Source: Actinospica sp035493475 (GTDB taxonomy: Bacteria; Actinomycetota; Actinomycetes; Streptomycetales; Catenulisporaceae). Taken from it: a DNA stretch of 64,000 nucleotides. The notes below the pieces were generated by a model. That model was not told the DNA's origin. It did not search any database and saw nothing but the letters and a program-made list of their open reading frames with translations. Within the stretch, counting starts at the first letter, position 1, and each line of letters starts with the position of its first letter. Shown one piece after another: positions 60,575 to 64,000 of the stretch. The DNA lies in the NCBI GenBank assembly GCA_035493475.1, contig DATJIF010000124.1:1-64000 (forward strand), read 5' to 3'. The translations under genes and the position numbers were made by a program.

Positions 60575-63508
60575 ATGCCCAGCGACGCAGAGCTCTCCTA
60601 CATCGAATCCCGCGAACCGGGACACGGCCGGATGCGCCCGCGCGCCTCGACGCGCTCCGACGCACCTGCCATCGACCTCGACGGCCCGTGGCGCTTCCGC
60701 TTGGCCGCTGGTCTGCACGATCTCACGCCGGGTTTCGAGACGCCCGAGTTCGCCGATGAGGGATGGGACGAACTCGCTGTCCCGTCGATGTGGCAGCTGC
60801 ATGGATACGGCGCGCCCGCGTACGTCAACATCAACTACCCCTTCCCGGTCGATCCGCCACGCGTGCCCGACGCCAACCCCACCGGCGAGTACCGGCGTGA
60901 ATTCGAGCTGCCCGAGGACTTCCCGGTGGAACGGGCCGTCCTGCGCTTCGAGGGTGTGGACTCCTGCTTCGCCGTCTGGGTCAACGGCATCCAGCTCGGT
61001 GACGGCCAGGGCAGCCGCCTGCCCACCGAGTTCGACGCGTCGCGGGCGGTGCGTTCCGGGCGCAACGTGATCGCCGTGCGCGTGCACCAATGGTCCGGCG
61101 GCAGCTACCTCGAAGACCAGGACATGTGGTGGCTCTCCGGCATCTTCCGCTCCGTCCGCCTGCTCGCGCGCGGGCTTGAGGACCACTTCGTCCACGCCGA
61201 CTACGACCACGTCACCGGAACCGGCACCCTCCGCATCGAAACCTCGCGGCCCGCCGTGCTGACCGTCCCCGAACTCGGGCTGATCGCCGTCGATCCCGCG
61301 GTCTCGCACGTGATACCCGACGTCGAGCCCTGGTCCGACGAACACCCGCGACTCTACGAGGCCGAACTCGTTTCCGGTGCCGAGACGATCTCGCTGCGCA
61401 TCGGCTTCCGGCGCGTCGCGGTCGTGGACGGGCAGATCGTCGTCAACGGCCGACCGATCCTGTTCCGCGGCGTCAATCGGCACGAATGGCATCCGCGCAC
61501 CGGCCGCACGCTCGACCACGAGACGATGCTCGCCGACGTGCTGCTGATGAAGCGGCACAACATCAACGCCGTCCGCACGAGCCACTACCCGCCGCACCCG
61601 GACTTCCTCGACCTCTGCGACGAGTACGGCCTGTGGGTCGTCGACGAGTGTGACCTGGAGACGCACGGCTTCGAATTCCTCGGCTGGCGTGGGAATCCCA
61701 GCGCCGACCCGGCGTGGCACGAGGCGTATCTGGACCGCGCGGCGCGGATGGTCGAGCGGGACAAGAACCACCCGTCGATCATCCTGTGGTCGCTGGGCAA
61801 CGAGGCAGGACGCGGTGAGAACCTGGCCGCGATGGCGGAGTGGATCCGCGGCCGCGACGGCAGCAGGCTGATCCACTACGAGGGCGACCACAAGAGCTGT
61901 GCGTACGTCGACGTGTACTCAATGATGTACGCCGACTTCGATCACGTGCGCGCGGTCGGCGAAGGCACGGAGCCGCCGACCACCGACCCGGCCGATGACG
62001 CACACCGTCGTGCGATCCCGTTCATGCAATGCGAATACGCGCACGCGATGGGCAACGGCCCCGGCGGCCTGCGCGACTACCAGGACATGTTCGAGAAGTA
62101 CCCGCGCCTGGCCGGCGGCTTCGTGTGGGAATGGATCGACCACGGCATCGAGCAGACCGATCAGGACGGCGTCACCTACTACGCCTACGGCGGCGACTTC
62201 GGTGAAGAACTGCACGACGACAACTTCGTCGCGGACGGTCTGGTCTTCCCGGACCGCACCCCGTCGCCCGGCCTGATCGACTTCAAGAAGGTCATCGAGC
62301 CCGTCCGGGTCGCCGTGGACGCTGACCGGCGCACCATCGCCGTCACCAACCTCCACCACAGCCGCGACACCGGCTACCTGCGCTGGGAATGGACGCTCGA
62401 ACTCGACGGCACGCAGGTCGCGGACGGAGAGCTCAAGCCGGAAGTCGTCGCGCCAGGCGGGTCGGGCACGGCGGACTGGCCCACCGAGCTGGCCGACGCC
62501 GTCGAGGCCGCCGGACACCAGCGCGGCGAGCTTTGGCTGACCGCGCGCGGAGTGCTCGTCGAGCCGCAGTCCTGGGCCGACGCGGGCCACGAGGTCACCT
62601 GGGCCCAGGCACACGTCAACGCGGCCGTCGAAGAACCCGCACCACGCGGCTCCGCCATCCCGATCGCCGCGCGCGTAAACGGCGGCGAGATCGTGCTCGG
62701 CCCGGCGACCTTCGACGCACGCACCGGCGTGCTCGCCCGGATCGGCGGCATCGACATCGGCGGCCCGCGCCTGGACTTGTGGCGCGCGCCGATCGACAAC
62801 GAGGCGTACGGCTACCCCGTCCCGCTGGAACGGCTCTGGCGCGACGCCGGCCTGCACCGCCTGCACCACAAAACGCTGAGCCTCGACGCGACGGCGAACG
62901 GACTGTCCGTGCGCACCCGCGTCGCCCCGGCCGCCAAGGACTTCGGCATGCTCGTGCACTACCACTGGAGCATCGCCGCGGACGACGTCCTGTGGCTCGA
63001 TGTCGCCGTCGAACCGCAGGGCGAATGGACCGTTCCCCTTCCCCGCCTCGGCGTCGGCCTCACGGTTCCGGGCGACCTCGACCAGGTCGAATGGTTTGGT
63101 CTCGGCCCCGGCGAGGCATACCGCGACACCGACAACGCGGTCCGAGTCGGCCGCTACCGCGCAACCGTGCAGGCATTGCAGACCCCGTACGTGCGCCCGC
63201 AGGAGAACGGCAACCGCCGCCACGTGCGCTGGGCCCGCCTCACCGGCCGCTCCGGCGGGCGCGGCCTGTCCGTCGTGGCCGACCCGGCGATCGACCTGAC
63301 CGCCAAGCCCTGGAGCACCGCCGCCCTCGAAGCCGCCCGCCACCCCGACGAACTACGCCCGGACGATCGGATCCACCTCAACCTCGACCACGCCCACCAA
63401 GGCATCGGCAGCGCCTCCTGCGGCCCCACCCTTCCCGAACGCGAAACGCTGCGGCCGCAAGCCGCCTCGTTCCGCGTCGGATTCGTCGAGTTCGAGCGGG
63501 AGGGCTGA
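60575..63508 (+). CDS. beta-galactosidase, GH2 (LacZ type)
   Basis: 977 residues, full length for LacZ-type enzymes. N-terminal sugar-binding domain (VPSMWQLHGYGAPAYVNINY), barrel start (FRGVNRHEWHPRTGRTLDHE), acid/base Glu410 (WSLGNEAGRGEN), nucleophile Glu487 (FMQCEYAHAMGN) and the C-terminal Bgal small-chain domain (GLGPGEAYRDTDNAVRVGRY, LNLDHAHQGIGSASCGP). No signal peptide. It removes terminal beta-galactose from imported fragments. The ribosome site GAAGGGCGGG precedes ATG 60575. Confidence 0.92.
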   Translation: MPSDAELSYIESREPGHGRMRPRASTRSDAPAIDLDGPWRFRLAAGLHDLTPGFETPEFADEGWDELAVPSMWQLHGYGAPAYVNINYPFPVDPPRVPDANPTGEYRREFELPEDFPVERAVLRFEGVDSCFAVWVNGIQLGDGQGSRLPTEFDASRAVRSGRNVIAVRVHQWSGGSYLEDQDMWWLSGIFRSVRLLARGLEDHFVHADYDHVTGTGTLRIETSRPAVLTVPELGLIAVDPAVSHVIPDVEPWSDEHPRLYEAELVSGAETISLRIGFRRVAVVDGQIVVNGRPILFRGVNRHEWHPRTGRTLDHETMLADVLLMKRHNINAVRTSHYPPHPDFLDLCDEYGLWVVDECDLETHGFEFLGWRGNPSADPAWHEAYLDRAARMVERDKNHPSIILWSLGNEAGRGENLAAMAEWIRGRDGSRLIHYEGDHKSCAYVDVYSMMYADFDHVRAVGEGTEPPTTDPADDAHRRAIPFMQCEYAHAMGNGPGGLRDYQDMFEKYPRLAGGFVWEWIDHGIEQTDQDGVTYYAYGGDFGEELHDDNFVADGLVFPDRTPSPGLIDFKKVIEPVRVAVDADRRTIAVTNLHHSRDTGYLRWEWTLELDGTQVADGELKPEVVAPGGSGTADWPTELADAVEAAGHQRGELWLTARGVLVEPQSWADAGHEVTWAQAHVNAAVEEPAPRGSAIPIAARVNGGEIVLGPATFDARTGVLARIGGIDIGGPRLDLWRAPIDNEAYGYPVPLERLWRDAGLHRLHHKTLSLDATANGLSVRTRVAPAAKDFGMLVHYHWSIAADDVLWLDVAVEPQGEWTVPLPRLGVGLTVPGDLDQVEWFGLGPGEAYRDTDNAVRVGRYRATVQALQTPYVRPQENGNRRHVRWARLTGRSGGRGLSVVADPAIDLTAKPWSTAALEAARHPDELRPDDRIHLNLDHAHQGIGSASCGPTLPERETLRPQAASFRVGFVEFEREG

Positions 63509-63513
63509 CGTGC

Positions 63514-64000
63514 CTAGCCGACCTGCACGAGTTCCCACTGCTGGTTGGTCGCTCCGGTGGCGGGCCACTGGTCGATGACGGCCCCATTGCCGGTGGAGGC
63601 GCCGTGCACGTCGAGGCGGTAGCCGTCGGAACGGGACTCGATGAGGTAGTTGCCGTTGTCGGTCGGCGTGATCAGCCATTGCTGGTTGGTGCCGCCGTTG
63701 GGCGTCCACAGGTCCAGTTGGGTGCCGGGCCACGTCGTGATGTTCGGAATGTCCAGCGCTTTGCCGCTCCCGACGCCCGTGATGGCGTAGTAGCCTGCGC
63801 TGTTCTTGGCGAGCGTCCACTCCTGGTTGGTGCCGCTATTCGCCGTCCACTGGTCGATCAGCGTGCCGTTCGCGGTACCGGCGCCTACCGCGTCGAGGGC
63901 CTTGCCGCTGCCCGCGCCGACGATCTCGTAGGTGCCGGAGAGGTCTGACACCGTGCCGGGGGTGATGGAGAAGTTCGAGTACTCGGCTGGGTAGTAGCCT
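63514..64000 (-). CDS. C-terminal ricin-type lectin domain (CBM13-like) of a larger protein, cut by the window edge
   Basis: The leftward frame is open to the edge. From about 63951 it encodes three ricin-lectin units with the QXW motifs (NGTLIDQWTANSGTNQEW, GTQLDLWTPNGGTNQQW, GAVIDQWPATGATNQQW), preceded by a segment (YYPAEYSNFSITPGTV). Such lectin domains sit at the end of secreted actinobacterial glycosidases or lyases, so another secreted enzyme of the locus probably begins to the right. Its stop lies six bases from the convergent beta-galactosidase stop. Confidence 0.8.
   Translation of the reverse strand, partial: GYYPAEYSNFSITPGTVSDLSGTYEIVGAGSGKALDAVGAGTANGTLIDQWTANSGTNQEWTLAKNSAGYYAITGVGSGKALDIPNITTWPGTQLDLWTPNGGTNQQWLITPTDNGNYLIESRSDGYRLDVHGASTGNGAVIDQWPATGATNQQWELVQVG

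Overview
The window is high-GC DNA with GTG and TTG starts, Tat and lipoprotein signals, LacI-controlled glycoside hydrolase genes and IS/integrase debris, which points to a soil actinobacterium (Streptomyces/Catenulispora-like; the genus cannot be fixed from this stretch). It has two halves: an accessory, partly decayed half (about 1-26.6 kb) and an intact metabolic half (26.7-64 kb).

Accessory half. The left end holds broken genes (a response-regulator piece, a multiply frameshifted MFS transporter, a frameshifted lipoprotein), then an intact YhaO/YhaN (SbcD/SbcC-like) nuclease-ATPase pair, a DUF6236 protein, a YaaC-like protein, a truncated WD40-type gene and an IS1380 transposase stub that runs into three degenerate CRISPR-like repeats. 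At 12.3-16.0 kb lies the most interesting locus: a small EACC1-like protein translationally coupled to a 1122-residue caspase-like protease / P-loop NTPase / 14x Sel1-type repeat protein, with the layout of an NTP-dependent conflict (suicide/defence) system. From 16 to 26.6 kb the DNA is a scrap-yard of integrative-element ends: a truncated IS3, dispersed repeats, isolated 3' halves of tRNA-Val and tRNA-Pro genes each followed by a long hairpin, and a decayed tyrosine recombinase. Small cargo genes sit between them, including orphan immunity-type proteins (barstar, SUKH/SMI1-KNR4), a YcxB-like membrane protein and several unknowns.

Metabolic half, part one (26.7-34.6 kb). A leftward operon encodes PxpA, a biotin carboxyl carrier, biotin carboxylase, PxpB and PxpC, a biotin-linked 5-oxoprolinase or related lactam-opening system. 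A PucR-type regulator diverges from it, followed by an NCS1-type permease and the biotin transporter BioY. Uptake of the substrate, ring opening and supply of the cofactor biotin are therefore grouped. A scar of two truncated genes (TetR and a ThDP enzyme) marks the right border at about 34.9 kb.

Part two (35-64 kb). A plant polysaccharide locus: secreted GH54 arabinofuranosidase with CBM42, two secreted alginate-lyase-fold proteins (one with ricin lectin repeats, one with several accessory domains), a hydroxyacid dehydrogenase, two ABC sugar importers (binding protein plus two permeases each, no ATPase), two GH43-type enzymes, GH36 alpha-galactosidase, GH51 arabinofuranosidase, GH2 beta-galactosidase, three LacI regulators and the C-terminus of a further ricin-lectin protein. 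Palindromic LacI-type operators precede most transcription units. The enzyme set fits an arabinose- and galactose-rich, probably uronate-containing polymer such as arabinogalactan or pectin side chains: secreted enzymes cut it, the ABC systems import oligosaccharides and cytoplasmic GH36/GH51/GH43/GH2 finish them.
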